From: Alkalihalobacillus sp. FSL W8-0930
GTDB lineage: Bacteria > Bacillota > Bacilli > Bacillales > Bacillaceae_D
Length of the DNA stretch: 64,000 nucleotides
Direction of reading: 5' to 3'
Assembly: GCA_037965595.1 (NCBI GenBank)
Contig: CP150183.1
Span: forward strand, 2,170,001-2,234,000
The position numbers were made by a program, and so were the translations under genes. Position 1 is the stretch's first letter. Each line of letters starts with the position of its first letter. This document shows positions 1 to 10,103 of the stretch, piece by piece. The notes beneath the pieces are model-generated. The model was not told the DNA's origin and did no database searches. It saw nothing but the letters and a program-made list of their open reading frames with translations.

Positions 1-1162
1 ATGTAATTTTAATACCTTCTGTTTCAAGTAAAGCCTGATATTGTTTTAATAAGGCATTATCAGGTTCTAGTAGAATTCGCACAAAATCATCTACACTGAG
101 GTTTGATAGCTCTACTCGAATTGGGAAACGCCCCTGTAGCTCTGGAATCAGGTCCGAAGGTTTAGACATGTGAAAGGCTCCCGCACCTATAAATAAGATG
201 TGGTCGGTTTTAACGGCTCCATGCTTCGTCACAACCGTTGAACCTTCAACGATCGGTAAGATGTCTCGTTGAACCCCTTCTCTAGATACATCGGCAGATT
301 GCTGACTTTTTCCAGCTACTTTATCTATCTCATCAATAAAAATGATACCAAGCTGCTCAGCTCGATGAATAGCCTCTTGATTCACATCATCCATATCTAT
401 CAATTTCTGTGCTTCTTCTTCAATGAGGATCTTTCTTGCATCCGTTACAGGTAGCTTGCGTTTCTTTTTCTTTTTAGGCATCAGGTTACCGAACATTTCT
501 TGCATATTCATGCCCATTTGCTCCATGCCTGCTCCTTGGAACATATCCATCATCTGTTGACTTTGCTCAGAAACCTCAATGGTTACTAAACGATCCTCTA
601 ACTCTCCAAGCGCAAGCTTATGAGCCATCTTACGTTTTAGTTCTTTTTGAGATAGTTCTTCTTCTGTCTCTTGTTCCTCTTCGTTTGTATCGTCACTTGA
701 AAAAAATGCCTCGAACGGGTTTTTAACTGCTGATTTTCGTTTCCCAGAAGGAACAAGCAAATCAACAATTCGTTTGTTTGCAAGATCTTCTGCTGGTCCG
801 CGAACGGTTTGAAGCCGCTCATCTTTCACAAGGCGAACACTCGTATCAACCAAGTCTCGAACCATTGATTCTACATCACGTCCTACATATCCAACCTCAG
901 TAAACTTTGTTGCTTCTACTTTCGCAAAAGGTGCACCAACAAGCTTTGCAAGTCTACGAGCAATTTCTGTTTTACCGACCCCGGTTGGCCCAATCATTAA
1001 GATATTTTTCGGTGTGATTTCATCTCTTAATTTGTCAGTCAGCATACTCCGACGATAACGGTTACGTAATGCAATGGCCACCGATTTTTTGGCGCCCTCT
1101 TGTCCTACGATGTATTGGTTTAAGCGATTAACGATGTCTCTTGGTGTTAATGAGTCCTTCAT
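1..1162 (-). CDS. hslU: ATP-dependent protease ATPase subunit HslU (ClpY), partial
   Basis: This is the unfoldase ring of the cytoplasmic HslUV (CodWX) protease; it unfolds substrates and feeds them to HslV. The window holds the first 387 codons and the C-terminus lies beyond position 1. The N-terminus starts [20 protein letters not shown], as usual in Bacillus. The Walker A motif GPTGVGKTE follows near residue 60, then a long charged I-domain, then Walker B with FIDEIDK. The start at 1162 is preceded by a GAAGGGAGA ribosome site about 12 bases away. It begins 22 bases after the hslV stop, so it is the distal gene of xerC-hslV-hslU; codY would be expected next by comparison with B. subtilis. 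Confidence 0.96.
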   Translation of the reverse strand, partial: MKDSLTPRDIVNRLNQYIVGQEGAKKSVAIALRNRYRRSMLTDKLRDEITPKNILMIGPTGVGKTEIARRLAKLVGAPFAKVEATKFTEVGYVGRDVESMVRDLVDTSVRLVKDERLQTVRGPAEDLANKRIVDLLVPSGKRKSAVKNPFEAFFSSDDTNEEEQETEEELSQKELKRKMAHKLALGELEDRLVTIEVSEQSQQMMDMFQGAGMEQMGMNMQEMFGNLMPKKKKKRKLPVTDARKILIEEEAQKLIDMDDVNQEAIHRAEQLGIIFIDEIDKVAGKSQQSADVSREGVQRDILPIVEGSTVVTKHGAVKTDHILFIGAGAFHMSKPSDLIPELQGRFPIRVELSNLSVDDFVRILLEPDNALLKQYQALLETEGIKIT

Positions 1163-1184
1163 CAATTACTCATCTCCCTTCAGC

Positions 1185-1727
1185 CTACTCAAGCTCCTCT
1201 AACACAAGTTGATCATTAGTGTACACACAAATCTCTCCTGCTGTTTCTAAAGCAGCTTTTGCAATCTCCTTTGCACTCAGCATGGGTGCATGTTTTTTCA
1301 AGGCTCTACCAGCGGCTAATGCATAATTACCACCTGAGCCGATGGCAAGTATTCCATCATCTGGCTCAATGACTTCACCCGTTCCTGAAACGAGTAATAG
1401 CTGATCCTTATCCATCACAATAATCATCGCTTCAAGCTTTCGTAACACTCGATCGCTGCGCCATTCTTTAGCCAATTCCACCGAAGCACGCTGCAGATTA
1501 CCATTATATTCTTCAAGCTTTCCTTCAAACTTCTCAAAAAGGGTAAATGCATCTGCAACAGATCCTGCAAATCCTGCAAGTACTTTGCCACCAAAGATAC
1601 GTCGAACCTTCTTAGCTGTATGCTTCATGACCACTGCGTTCCCAAAAGTGACTTGACCGTCACCAGACATCGCAGACTTCCCTTGATGCTGTACGGCGAA
1701 AATCGTTGTCGCATGAAATTGTTCCAT
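1185..1727 (-). CDS. hslV: ATP-dependent protease peptidase subunit HslV (ClpQ, CodW)
   Basis: HslV is the proteasome-beta-like peptidase that forms the proteolytic chamber of HslUV. The 180-residue length fits the family. The conserved block [10 protein letters not shown], the [14 protein letters not shown] stretch and a C-terminus ending EELE are all present. I place the start at 1727, giving MEQFHATT, because an AGGGGG ribosome site sits just upstream; a ten-codon longer frame reaches back into xerC but has no such site. B. subtilis CodW has been reported to use an N-terminal serine. Here residue 2 is Glu, so a threonine of the ATT block, exposed after processing as in E. coli HslV, is the likelier nucleophile. 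Confidence 0.96.
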   Translation of the reverse strand: MEQFHATTIFAVQHQGKSAMSGDGQVTFGNAVVMKHTAKKVRRIFGGKVLAGFAGSVADAFTLFEKFEGKLEEYNGNLQRASVELAKEWRSDRVLRKLEAMIIVMDKDQLLLVSGTGEVIEPDDGILAIGSGGNYALAAGRALKKHAPMLSAKEIAKAALETAGEICVYTNDQLVLEELE

Positions 1728-1749
1728 TTTCTGACCCCCTCTTGCATCA

Positions 1750-2658
1750 TTATGCACGTGGATGATGATTCATATATACATCTCGTAAACGGTCTTTAGA
1801 TACATGTGTATAGACTTGAGTTGTTGAGAGGTGTTCATGACCAAGTAGGTCTTGAACAACCCGTAAGTCCGCGCCGTTATTGAGTAAATGAGTAGCAAAT
1901 GAATGCCTTAACTTATGAGGACTGATTCGATGGAAAAGTGAAGCCTCTTCCATTCTTTTGGTAAAGATCGTTCGATAACTACGCTCTGATAGTCCATTGC
2001 CTCGGTAGTTCAGAAACAGTAGATTTGTTTGTATTACACTCTTAACCTGAAGATGAGGTCTTCCTTCATCGAGATATTGACGAATCGCATGGATTGCATA
2101 GGAACCTACGGGGACATAACGTTCTTTTTTCCCTTTTCCATAAACGAGTACTGTCCCAAGTGAAAAATCAAGATGGTTTATCTCCAACAAGCAACATTCG
2201 CTTACACGCATACCCGTTGCATAAATCAGCTCTAGAATCGCTCGGTCTCGCAGATCAATTGGATTGGTACCTTTTATTCCCTCAAACAGCTTCTCCATTT
2301 CCTCTTCATACAGAAATTGCGGGAGCTTGCTGTCTGCTTTAGGTAGAGATGCATGAGCAAACACATTTTCCTCTAGGATACCCTCTCTTTTTAAAAAGCG
2401 ACAGAAGCTTCTCATTGAAGATAACTTACGAGAAATTGTTCTTTTAGCGTATTTCTTTTCATGCAACTCTGTCAGATACGTACGTAACACTGCATATGTA
2501 ACGTCTTTTAACGAAGGCACAGCTTCTTTATTCATAAAGAGATAGAATGCTTTGATGTCCCGAGCGTAATTAGATAACGTATGAGGTGAGCAGCCCTTCT
2601 CAATTTGTAAGTAACGCATAAATTGTTCTACCCACTGCTGTTCCAGCTTTTGGTCCAA
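1750..2658 (-). CDS. xerC: Tyrosine recombinase XerC/CodV
   Basis: This is a tyrosine recombinase of the XerC (CodV) type, which with XerD resolves chromosome dimers at dif. The N-terminal SAM-like domain includes [19 protein letters not shown]. The catalytic domain contains ATGMRVSE (first Arg), the [12 protein letters not shown] box (His, Arg), [11 protein letters not shown] and the nucleophile Tyr in QVYTHVS. I place the start at a TTG (2658) with AGAGGTGA five bases upstream, which gives 302 residues, close to B. subtilis CodV. A longer in-frame TTG at 2703 lacks a good ribosome site. It is the first gene of the codV-hslV-hslU operon and ends 22 bases before hslV. Confidence 0.93.
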   Translation of the reverse strand: MDQKLEQQWVEQFMRYLQIEKGCSPHTLSNYARDIKAFYLFMNKEAVPSLKDVTYAVLRTYLTELHEKKYAKRTISRKLSSMRSFCRFLKREGILEENVFAHASLPKADSKLPQFLYEEEMEKLFEGIKGTNPIDLRDRAILELIYATGMRVSECCLLEINHLDFSLGTVLVYGKGKKERYVPVGSYAIHAIRQYLDEGRPHLQVKSVIQTNLLFLNYRGNGLSERSYRTIFTKRMEEASLFHRISPHKLRHSFATHLLNNGADLRVVQDLLGHEHLSTTQVYTHVSKDRLRDVYMNHHPRA

Positions 2659-2719
2659 GTCACTCACCTCTTCTAAGCTTCTAAATTTTATCACGCAGCA
2701 CAATCAAAAACAACGCTAT

Positions 2720-4027
2720 TCACATTTCTTTCATAAAATTCTGAATTGTACCTAATGCTCGCTCAGCAAGCTGTTCATAGCGTTCTTTTTTTGACTTGAT
2801 TCGTTCTTCAAGTGGCTTTAACAAACCAAAGTTCGCGTTAATTGGCTGGAAGTTTTTCTTCGCTTCTGTTGTAATGTATTCAGCCATCGCGCCAAGAATG
2901 GTTTCCTCAGGAAACACAAGTAGTTCTTGTCCTTTTACAAGGCGTGCTGCATTAATACCTGCAATCATTCCTGCAGCAGCAGATTCTACATAACCTTCAA
3001 CACCCGTAATTTGACCAGCGAAAAATAGATCTTCTCTCGCCTTAAATTGATACGTGCGGTTCAATAGTTTTGGTGAATTTAAGAACGTATTACGATGCAT
3101 AACACCATAACGAACAAAGTCAGCCTGCTCTAAACCTGGAATTAAGCGAAAGACTTCTTTTTGCGGTCCCCATTTTAGGTGGGTTTGGAAGCCTACCATA
3201 TTAAACAATGTACCTGATGAGTTGTCTTGTCTTAATTGAACAACTGCATAAGGACGTTTCCCTGTCTTAGGATCATCTAAACCAACTGGCTTCATTGGAC
3301 CAAATAACATCGTCTTTGGACCGCGAGCCGCCAACACTTCAATTGGCATACACCCTTCAAAGAAGATCTCTTTTTCGAATTCTTTTAAAGGAACAGTTTC
3401 CGCTGAGATTAATGCTTCATAAAATGTATTAAATTCCTCTTCGTTCATCGGGCAATTAAGGTAAGCCGCTTCACCTTTGTCATAACGACTTTTTAAATAT
3501 ACCTTGTCGCGATCAATGGTTTCTGCATCGATGATCGGTGCTGCTGCATCATAGAAGTATAACGATTCTTCCCCCGTTAATTCACGCAGGCTTTTAGACA
3601 AGCCTTCTGAAGTGAGTGGACCCGTTGCGATAATAGTCGGTCCATCAGGAATCGAATCTATTTCTTCATTAAATACTGTAATATTTGGGTGATTACGTAC
3701 TTTTTGTGTGACCGCATCTGCAAAATCATGTCTATCAACAGCAAGAGCTCCACCAGCTGGAACGGCAGCTCCATCTGCTGATGCAATGATTACAGAGTCA
3801 AGTCGTCTCATTTCTTCTTTTAGAACGCCAACAGCATTTGTTAAGGAGTTTCCTCGTAATGAGTTACTACAAACCAATTCTGCAAATTTATCTGTATGAT
3901 GAGCCGGTGTTTGTTTCACTGGTCTCATTTCGTATAAGTGGACTTGTATTCCTTCTTTAGCTATTTGCCAAGCAGCTTCACTGCCAGCTAAACCTGCGCC
4001 GATAACCGTAATTACTGGTTGTTCCAT
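2720..4027 (-). CDS. trmFO: tRNA (uracil-5-)-methyltransferase TrmFO (folate and FAD dependent)
   Basis: TrmFO methylates U54 of tRNA to ribothymidine using methylenetetrahydrofolate and FADH2. The N-terminal dinucleotide fold [14 protein letters not shown] is followed by the highly conserved [20 protein letters not shown] and [10 protein letters not shown]. The C-terminal [16 protein letters not shown] is the second FAD-contact block. I choose the ATG at 4027 ([12 protein letters not shown]) because an AAAGGTGA site lies eight bases upstream; this gives 435 residues, the length I recall for B. subtilis TrmFO. A GTG four codons earlier overlaps that site. The gene sits between topA and xerC as in relatives. 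Confidence 0.96.
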   Translation of the reverse strand: MEQPVITVIGAGLAGSEAAWQIAKEGIQVHLYEMRPVKQTPAHHTDKFAELVCSNSLRGNSLTNAVGVLKEEMRRLDSVIIASADGAAVPAGGALAVDRHDFADAVTQKVRNHPNITVFNEEIDSIPDGPTIIATGPLTSEGLSKSLRELTGEESLYFYDAAAPIIDAETIDRDKVYLKSRYDKGEAAYLNCPMNEEEFNTFYEALISAETVPLKEFEKEIFFEGCMPIEVLAARGPKTMLFGPMKPVGLDDPKTGKRPYAVVQLRQDNSSGTLFNMVGFQTHLKWGPQKEVFRLIPGLEQADFVRYGVMHRNTFLNSPKLLNRTYQFKAREDLFFAGQITGVEGYVESAAAGMIAGINAARLVKGQELLVFPEETILGAMAEYITTEAKKNFQPINANFGLLKPLEERIKSKKERYEQLAERALGTIQNFMKEM

Positions 4028-4082
4028 CTTACCATTCACCTTTCTTATCTAGCTTGCTTATAGAATAGTACACGTACCAAAC

Positions 4083-4125
4083 AGGACTGTCCAGCATAAA
4101 TCATTTTTTTGATTCAGACAGCCCT
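4083..4125. repeat. Inverted repeat between topA and trmFO
   Basis: Arms AGGACTGTC (4083-4091) and GACAGCCCT (4117-4125) pair with one mismatch, and inner arms AATCA and TGATT pair around a run of T. The structure follows the topA stop on the minus strand and may act as a weak terminator or processing site. No clear U-tract follows it in that direction, so the role is uncertain. Confidence 0.4.
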
Positions 4126-4136
4126 ATTCTCTTCAT

Positions 4137-6212
4137 TTAGTTAGTATCTTTTTCAGAATAATCACATGAAACGCATTGCACTTGAACACCTTTTTTCAAT
4201 TTCTTTTCAACGAGTAAGGAACTACATTTTGGACATGGTCGTGAGATCGGTTTATCCCATGAAACGAATTCACATTCAGGATAGCGATCGCAGCCATAAA
4301 AGATTCGACGTTTCTTACTTTTACGTTCAACAATATTGCCCTCTTTACAGGTTGGACACTTCACGCCAATGTCTTTCACAATCGCCTTTGTATTGCGGCA
4401 GTCTGGAAAATTGGAACACGCCATAAATTTCCCATAACGCCCCATTTTATAAACCATTTCTGAACCGCATTTTTCACACGTTTCGCCTGCTGGTTCGTCT
4501 TTGATTTCAACTTCCTTCATCTGTTCCTCGGCAACACTTAATCGTTTCTCAAACCCTTGATAAAAGCTGTCAATAACCTTAATCCATTGATCTTTTCCAT
4601 CTTCAATGGAGTCAAGATCTGTTTCCATTTTAGCTGTGAATTTCACATCTAAAATTTCAGGGAAGAATTCTACGATTAACTCTAAGACGATATCACCAAG
4701 TTCGGTTGGTATAAATCGTTTTTCACTAAGCGCTACATACCCACGTCGTTGGATTGTATCTAAGGTAGGAGCATACGTTGAAGGTCGGCCTATACCTAGC
4801 TCTTCCATCGTTTTTACAAGTCTTGCCTCAGTATAACGTGGTGGTGGCTGTGTAAAGTGCTGAGTCGGATCAAGATCTTTTTGCTTAACCGTCTGACCTT
4901 CCTCAAGGTTAGGTAACAGCTTGTCTTCTTCCTTCTTACCATCGTCGTTCCCTTCAATATAAACCTTCATGAAGCCTGGAAATTTCACCTTAGAACCAGT
5001 CGCTCTAAATAACACACCATTGTTATTAAGATCTACAGTCATTGTATCCATGATCGCTGGAGCCATTTGACTAGATACCAGCCGCTCCCAGATTAATTTA
5101 TATAGTCTTAATTGATCTCGAGATAAGTAAGCTTTCATTTCTTTAGGGTCATAATTAACAGATGTCGGTCGAATCGCTTCATGCGCATCTTGAGTTTTCT
5201 GGTCTTTCTTTACACTACGTGCACCTTGAGCTACGTACTCTTTCCCGTATGTTGTCTCAATATACGTCTTTGTTTCTTCTTTAGCTGTGTCAGAAATACG
5301 TGTTGAATCTGTACGCATGTACGTAATTAAACCGACTGTACCCTGCTTGCCTAAGTCAATTCCTTCATATAACTGTTGGGCAATCATCATCGTTTTCTTT
5401 GCTCTAAAGTTCAGCTTTCTTGCTGCCTCTTGTTGCAAAGAAGAAGTTGTGAAAGGAGCAACTGGGTTTCGCTTACGTTCCTTTTTCTTAACGGAATCAA
5501 CATCGTAGTTTTTTCCTTTAAGTCGAGCGAGAACTTCTTTTACTTCTTGTTCCGATCCAAGTTCCTTTTTCTTTCCATCCACTCCGTAAAACTTCGCTTC
5601 AAACTCATCTTTGTTTAAAAGAAATGTACCGGGAATACTCCAGTATTCTTCAGGTTTAAACGCTTGAATTTCTTTCTCACGATCAATGATCATTTTTACA
5701 GCGACGGATTGAACTCTTCCCGCACTTAATCCTTTTTTCACTTTCTTCCATAGTAATGGGCTAATGTTATAACCAACAAGTCGATCGAGGATGCGACGTG
5801 CTTGCTGAGCATCTACTAAGTCCATGTTTATTGGTCGAGGTGTCTTAAATGCATCTTTTATCGCTTGTTTGGTAATTTCATTAAAAACGACACGACATTC
5901 AGAATGTTCATCTATATCTAAGCTATGAGCCAAATGCCAGGCAATGGCTTCCCCTTCTCTGTCGGGGTCAGCTGCGAGATAAACTTTTTTTACTTTTTTT
6001 GCTGCTGTCTTTAAATCTTTTAAAACGGGTCCTTTTCCACGAATCGTAATATACCTTGGTTCAAAGTCATTGGATACATCAACACCCATTTGACTTTTTG
6101 GTAAATCCCTTACATGTCCCATTGACGCTTTAACGATATACTTTTTTCCTAAGTACTTACCAATGGTCTTTGCTTTGGCGGGAGATTCCACGATTACTAA
6201 ATAATCGGCCAT
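4137..6212 (-). CDS. topA: DNA topoisomerase I (type IA)
   Basis: TopA relaxes negatively supercoiled DNA by cutting one strand. The N-terminal TOPRIM domain shows [18 protein letters not shown] and the acidic [14 protein letters not shown] motif. The catalytic tyrosine lies in [12 protein letters not shown] (about Tyr298). GRVQSVAVK and [11 protein letters not shown] are further family motifs. The C-terminus from about residue 580 carries three four-cysteine zinc ribbons, the first being [21 protein letters not shown]. The 691-residue length is that of the B. subtilis enzyme. Its own promoter is visible upstream (6252-6280). The dprA-topA-trmFO order is standard in Bacillus. Confidence 0.97.
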   Translation of the reverse strand: MADYLVIVESPAKAKTIGKYLGKKYIVKASMGHVRDLPKSQMGVDVSNDFEPRYITIRGKGPVLKDLKTAAKKVKKVYLAADPDREGEAIAWHLAHSLDIDEHSECRVVFNEITKQAIKDAFKTPRPINMDLVDAQQARRILDRLVGYNISPLLWKKVKKGLSAGRVQSVAVKMIIDREKEIQAFKPEEYWSIPGTFLLNKDEFEAKFYGVDGKKKELGSEQEVKEVLARLKGKNYDVDSVKKKERKRNPVAPFTTSSLQQEAARKLNFRAKKTMMIAQQLYEGIDLGKQGTVGLITYMRTDSTRISDTAKEETKTYIETTYGKEYVAQGARSVKKDQKTQDAHEAIRPTSVNYDPKEMKAYLSRDQLRLYKLIWERLVSSQMAPAIMDTMTVDLNNNGVLFRATGSKVKFPGFMKVYIEGNDDGKKEEDKLLPNLEEGQTVKQKDLDPTQHFTQPPPRYTEARLVKTMEELGIGRPSTYAPTLDTIQRRGYVALSEKRFIPTELGDIVLELIVEFFPEILDVKFTAKMETDLDSIEDGKDQWIKVIDSFYQGFEKRLSVAEEQMKEVEIKDEPAGETCEKCGSEMVYKMGRYGKFMACSNFPDCRNTKAIVKDIGVKCPTCKEGNIVERKSKKRRIFYGCDRYPECEFVSWDKPISRPCPKCSSLLVEKKLKKGVQVQCVSCDYSEKDTN

Positions 6213-6251
6213 ATAGCCACTCCCTCTCGTCTATAAATGAAATCTCCCTCA

Positions 6252-6280
6252 TTATTAAACACACATTTGCTATTTGTCAA
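6252..6280 (-). promoter_or_regulatory. Sigma-A type promoter of topA
   Basis: On the minus strand TTGACA (6275-6280) is followed after 17 bases by TAATAA (6252-6257), forty bases before the topA start. The -35 box is a perfect consensus match. Confidence 0.7.
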
Positions 6281-6356
6281 ACATAAGAAAAAGGTTTCAA
6301 GGTTTTTTTTGCCAATATTGCGGTTTATTTCAACCCTTATTTTTTCTTTTTTTTGT

Positions 6357-7214
6357 TTAATCTACTTCATATTCTTCGATAATATCTTCTGCCGTTAATA
6401 CTAACTTTGCTCCTTGTTGAATTAAGAAATTGGTGCCTATAGATAAAGGAGAAAAAAGGGGGCCGGGAGTGGCAAATACATTTCTTCCTTGTTCAAGTGC
6501 TTGATCTGCACTTATTAACGACCCACTACGCTGGGCTGCTTCAATCACAAGTAAGCCTCTTGATAATCCGCTTATCAGTCGATTTCGTGCTGGAAACTGC
6601 CACTTTTGGGGAGGTGTTGAAGGGGGATATTCGGTTATAACCACATGCTCTGTCACAAGATGTTCATAAAGTGCCAGATTTTCTTTCGGGTAAATGTACT
6701 GAAACCCAGATCCCATAACCGCAATCGTTTTACCATTTTGTTTGATTGCTTCAATATGAGCAAGCCGATCGATTCCTTTAGCCATTCCACTAACGATTGT
6801 AAAATTATTTTCAATGAGTTCTGGAAACAACGTTTGAATACTTTTGATTCCAAGCTCTGTAGGTTGTCTTGTTCCGACTACACCCAATGTTTTTGCCGTA
6901 CGTAACAGTTGAATGTTCCCTTTGACTAAGATCACCCAAGGCGGGTCATAGATTTGCTTTAATTGTATCGGATACTCAGGGTCTACATAACTGATAGCCT
7001 GTATGTGATCCTTAGAATATAGATGAAGCGTGTCTTCTGGAGAATGTCGATGAAGATCTTGATAAAAAGCTTGTGGACTTGGAAGAGTCGGATAAAACAA
7101 AGAGGATAGTTGCGTGAGAGACATAGAGAAAATGCGAGTAAGCGAAGGATCTTTCAAAATTAGTTGAGAGAGCTTAGACCAAGTCATCCCTCTGCAGCTG
7201 TGAATATGGATCAC
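6357..7214 (-). CDS. dprA: DNA-processing protein DprA (Smf)
   Basis: DprA binds incoming single-stranded DNA and loads RecA during natural transformation. The Rossmann-like core is evident: GVVGTRQPTELG, the SGMAKGIDRLAHIEAI loop, PARNRLISGLSRGLLV and SGSLISADQALEQGRNVFA. The listed frame begins with GTG at 7214, which has no ribosome site. The open frame runs upstream, and a CTG at 7235 has GGAAGGAAGGGA six bases before it. That longer product, which would be read MSDFRTRVIHIHSCRG, aligns better with the N-terminus I recall for B. subtilis DprA. The true start is therefore probably the CTG, giving 292 residues. Confidence 0.93.
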   Translation of the reverse strand: MIHIHSCRGMTWSKLSQLILKDPSLTRIFSMSLTQLSSLFYPTLPSPQAFYQDLHRHSPEDTLHLYSKDHIQAISYVDPEYPIQLKQIYDPPWVILVKGNIQLLRTAKTLGVVGTRQPTELGIKSIQTLFPELIENNFTIVSGMAKGIDRLAHIEAIKQNGKTIAVMGSGFQYIYPKENLALYEHLVTEHVVITEYPPSTPPQKWQFPARNRLISGLSRGLLVIEAAQRSGSLISADQALEQGRNVFATPGPLFSPLSIGTNFLIQQGAKLVLTAEDIIEEYEVD

Positions 7215-7278
7215 TCGGGTTCTAAAATCAGACAGTGTACATCCCTTCCTTCCTATTAAAAAGATAGATAGTAAAATA

Positions 7279-7338
7279 GACCGATAGGGAGCGAGAATTA
7301 AACAGATGAACGTTCTTTTCTCATACCCCTATTCGGTC
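7279..7338. repeat. Long structured inverted repeat between sucD and dprA
   Basis: The outer arms GACCGATAGGG (7279-7289) and CCCTATTCGGTC (7327-7338) pair with one bulge. Inside them GAGAA pairs with TTCTC, and a small GAACGTTC palindrome sits in the loop. It follows the sucD stop on the minus strand and probably works as a terminator or processing hairpin; the tract after it (TATTTTA) is only moderately U-rich. Confidence 0.45.
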
Positions 7339-7363
7339 AATTTCTTATTCGATTGTTCTACAA

Positions 7364-8278
7364 TTACTTCGTTGCTTCGTGTGTTGTACACGCTTCAAGT
7401 AAGTTGTTTTCCTTAAGTGCAGCAACGAGTGTATCACCCATATCAGATGGTGTTGCAGCTACTTTGATTCCGCAGCTTTCAAGAGTTTTGATCTTCTCAG
7501 AAGCTGTACCCTTACCACCAGAAATGATCGCACCAGCATGGCCCATACGCTTTCCTGGAGGAGCTGTTTTCCCGCCGATAAAGCCGACTACAGGTTTAGT
7601 CATGTTTGCCTTCACCCATTCAGCCGCTTCTTCTTCAGCTGTTCCGCCGATTTCACCAATCATGATGACAGCATACGTATCTGGGTCTTCATTAAATAGT
7701 TTAAGAGTATCGATAAAGTCTGTTCCATTTACAGGATCTCCACCGATTCCTACAGCTGAAGATTGACCAATACCTGCAGTAGATAGTTGGTGAACCGCTT
7801 CATATGTTAATGTACCAGATCTTGAAACAACACCTACATGACCTTTTTTGTGAATGTATCCTGGCATAATACCGATCTTACATTCTTCAGGTGTAATAAC
7901 ACCAGGGCAGTTCGGTCCGATCAAGCGAGTATTCTTTCCTTCTAGATAGCGTCTTACATCTACCATATCAAGTACTGGAATGCCTTCTGTGATACAAATC
8001 GCTAGCTCAATGCCTGCGTCCGCTGCTTCCATAATCGCATCTGCTGCAAAAGCAGGTGGTACGTAGATCACTGAAGCATTTGCTCCAGTTGCTTGAACAG
8101 CTTCCTCTACAGTATTAAATACTGGAATGCCTTCAATCTCAGTTCCACCCTTACCAGGTGTAACTCCACCGACAATGTTTGTACCGTATTCAACGGCTTG
8201 TTGTGTATGAAAAAGACCTGTTGCTCCTGTAATTCCTTGAACAAGTACTTTTGTATCTTTATTAATGAGGATACTCAT
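7364..8278 (-). CDS. sucD: Succinate-CoA ligase, alpha subunit
   Basis: The alpha subunit of succinyl-CoA synthetase interconverts succinyl-CoA and succinate with substrate-level phosphorylation in the TCA cycle. The CoA-binding fold shows [40 protein letters not shown] is the family block, and the phospho-accepting histidine is His247 in MGHAGAI. The 304 residues are close to the usual 300. It starts 19 bases after sucC, so the two subunits are co-transcribed. Confidence 0.97.
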   Translation of the reverse strand: MSILINKDTKVLVQGITGATGLFHTQQAVEYGTNIVGGVTPGKGGTEIEGIPVFNTVEEAVQATGANASVIYVPPAFAADAIMEAADAGIELAICITEGIPVLDMVDVRRYLEGKNTRLIGPNCPGVITPEECKIGIMPGYIHKKGHVGVVSRSGTLTYEAVHQLSTAGIGQSSAVGIGGDPVNGTDFIDTLKLFNEDPDTYAVIMIGEIGGTAEEEAAEWVKANMTKPVVGFIGGKTAPPGKRMGHAGAIISGGKGTASEKIKTLESCGIKVAATPSDMGDTLVAALKENNLLEACTTHEATK

Positions 8279-8297
8279 TTCTCCACGTCCCGCCTTT

Positions 8298-9458
8298 CTA
8301 TTTCACTAGAGCTACGATTTTTTGTGCACCATCAGCCATTGAATCTGCAGCGGTGATATTTAAACCAGAATCTTTAAGAATCTTCTTACCTAGTTCAACG
8401 TTTGTTCCTTCTAAACGAACAACTAATGGAATTTCAAGGCCAACTTCTTTAGTAGCCGCAATAACACCTTCAGCGATTACATCACATTTCATGATTCCGC
8501 CAAAGATATTAACAAAGATTCCTTTTACATTCGTATCAGATAGGATGATTTTAAACGCTTCTGTTACTTTTTCGGCTGTAGCGCCACCACCTACATCTAG
8601 GAAGTTAGCTGGATCACCACTGTAATGCTTGATGATATCCATTGTAGCCATAGCTAGACCCGCACCGTTAACCATGCAACCAATATTTCCATCTAAAGAA
8701 ATATAGCTTAGATCATGTTTAGATGCTTCGATTTCTTTTACATCCTCTTCTTCTAGATCACGGAATTCAAGAACATCTTTTTGTCTATATAAAGCATTTG
8801 AGTCGAAGTTCATTTTAGCGTCAAGAGCCATTACTTTCCCGTCGCCAGTTGTAACAAGCGGGTTAATTTCAGCAATGGAGCAATCTTTTTCAACAAAGAC
8901 TTTGTATAAACCAAGCATAAACTTAACAGCTTGACCAACAAGTTCTTTAGGAATATTAATGTTAAAAGCAAGACGACGAGCTTGGAAGCCTTGAAGACCT
9001 ACAGCCGGATCGATTACTTCCTTGAAGATTTTTTCAGGTGTAGCCTCAGCTACTTCCTCAATTTCTGTTCCGCCTTCTTCAGAGGCCATCATAACAACGC
9101 TTGATGTCGCGCGATCTAAAACAAGTCCAATGTAGTACTCATTTTTGATGTCGCAGCCTTCCTCAACAAGTAAGCGCTTAACTTCTTTGCCTTCAGGACC
9201 AGTTTGATGAGTCACAAGAACCTTCCCCAAAATCTCTTCTGCGTATGTACGTACTTCATCGAGATTCTTGGCGACCTTCACTCCACCAGCCTTACCACGG
9301 CCACCTGCATGAATCTGTGCTTTCACAACAGATACGCTAGAGCCTAAATCCTTCGCTGCAGAAACAGCTTCTTCTACAGAGAACGCAACCTTGCCGTTCG
9401 GAACTGCTACGCCATATTGGCGAAGAAGCTCTTTCCCTTGATACTCATGGATATTCAT
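8298..9458 (-). CDS. sucC: Succinate-CoA ligase (ADP-forming), beta subunit
   Basis: The beta subunit carries the ATP-grasp nucleotide site and the succinate site of succinyl-CoA synthetase. It begins [17 protein letters not shown] and includes [17 protein letters not shown] (ATP-grasp), [11 protein letters not shown] and [16 protein letters not shown], with the C-terminal [15 protein letters not shown]. The 386 residues match the family. A strong ribosome site (AGGAGG) precedes the ATG. It is the first gene of sucCD, and the leader contains an unusual inverted repeat described separately. Confidence 0.97.
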   Translation of the reverse strand: MNIHEYQGKELLRQYGVAVPNGKVAFSVEEAVSAAKDLGSSVSVVKAQIHAGGRGKAGGVKVAKNLDEVRTYAEEILGKVLVTHQTGPEGKEVKRLLVEEGCDIKNEYYIGLVLDRATSSVVMMASEEGGTEIEEVAEATPEKIFKEVIDPAVGLQGFQARRLAFNINIPKELVGQAVKFMLGLYKVFVEKDCSIAEINPLVTTGDGKVMALDAKMNFDSNALYRQKDVLEFRDLEEEDVKEIEASKHDLSYISLDGNIGCMVNGAGLAMATMDIIKHYSGDPANFLDVGGGATAEKVTEAFKIILSDTNVKGIFVNIFGGIMKCDVIAEGVIAATKEVGLEIPLVVRLEGTNVELGKKILKDSGLNITAADSMADGAQKIVALVK

Positions 9459-9480
9459 TCTCTCTCCTGCCTCCTGTCGA

Positions 9481-9544
9481 TTGCATGCGTTTGCATGCCT
9501 TTCAGATTTTCACCCCAACCCGGGTGAAATTCTCTTCTATCTTA
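9481..9544 (-). promoter_or_regulatory. sucCD leader: extended -10 box, hairpin and paired TTGCATGC repeats
   Basis: On the minus strand the extended -10 sequence TGCTAAGAT (hexamer 9539-9544) would start transcription near 9532. At that point begins an inverted repeat with perfect 8-base arms (TTTCACCC at 9508-9515, GGGTGAAA at 9522-9529) extendable to 10 with one mismatch. Just downstream are two direct copies of TTGCATGC (9481-9488 and 9491-9498) ten bases apart, about one helical turn. Either element could be an operator; the hairpin could instead protect the mRNA 5' end. No clear -35 box was found. Confidence 0.5.
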
Positions 9545-9599
9545 GCATTTTTTTCATGCTTGTGGGAAGCAAATCGCAATAATTTGAAAAAACAGGTGA

Positions 9600-9791
9600 T
9601 TATTTTTTTGCATTTGTCGATTTTTTCTCTTCTTGCTTTTCTTTTTTATCTTTTGATTCTGTTTTCTTAGTTAAAAGTCTACTCAACGCTTCTTTGGCAT
9701 CGGTTTCCTGAATGGATGGAAATAGACCAAATTCACTTCCCATTTCCTCTGAATTTGTGCGGTTTGTGTTTGTTCTCTTTTGATTGCTCAC
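9600..9791 (-). CDS. Small hydrophilic protein of unknown function (63 aa)
   Basis: I do not recognise this protein. It starts with GTG preceded by GAGGTGA four bases upstream, a strong site, 27 bases after the ylqH stop, which supports translation. The N-terminal half is rich in Asn, Thr and Ser, the middle (LFPSIQETDAKEALSRLLTK) could form a helix, and the C-terminus is a Lys/Glu-rich low-complexity tail. There is no signal peptide or membrane segment. It is probably the last gene of the ylqG-ylqH group. A spurious frame cannot be excluded because of the skewed composition. Confidence 0.55.
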   Translation of the reverse strand: MSNQKRTNTNRTNSEEMGSEFGLFPSIQETDAKEALSRLLTKKTESKDKKEKQEEKKSTNAKK

Positions 9792-9818
9792 GTCATCACC
9801 TCATCAATTGTTTGGTTT

Positions 9819-10103
9819 TTAGTCTTCCTCAGATTGAGGTTCTTGATTCCTATCGACTCGGTAGATAAAAGCAAAAAGTTCAGCAACAACTTCATATAAC
9901 TCCGTTGGAATGGTTTCATTAATCGTCAACTGGCTTAATAATTCGACAAGAGCCGCATCTTCTTGAATGGGGACATGTGAGGATTTTGCAATTTCAATCA
10001 TCTCAGTCGCAGTTTTCCCCGTTCCCTTCGCAACTACTTTAGGAGCTTTCATTTGATCTTGATGATATTGAAGCGCAATCGCTTTTTGATTTTCAGTATT
10101 CAT
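9819..10103 (-). CDS. ylqH: FlhB C-terminal-domain-like protein YlqH
   Basis: The 94 residues resemble only the cytoplasmic C-terminal domain of FlhB, the export-gate component that switches flagellar substrate specificity. The block AIALQYHQDQMKAPKVVAKG corresponds to the FlhB region around its self-cleavage site, but the NPTH cleavage motif is replaced by APKVV, so self-cleavage is not expected. There are no membrane segments. Its start overlaps the ylqG stop by four bases (ATGA), implying translational coupling. The B. subtilis orthologue YlqH sits in the same position. The function is unknown; a role beside the FliK-like YlqG is inference. Confidence 0.85.
   Translation of the reverse strand: MNTENQKAIALQYHQDQMKAPKVVAKGTGKTATEMIEIAKSSHVPIQEDAALVELLSQLTINETIPTELYEVVAELFAFIYRVDRNQEPQSEED

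Noticed and set aside
1728-1757. Ten-codon longer start for hslV
   Set aside because: It overlaps the xerC end and would place the strong AGGGGG site inside the coding region.
7353-7766. 137-residue plus-strand frame opposite sucD
   Set aside because: Antisense shadow; its Ala/Pro/Ser-rich composition is typical of the reverse complement of a conserved gene.
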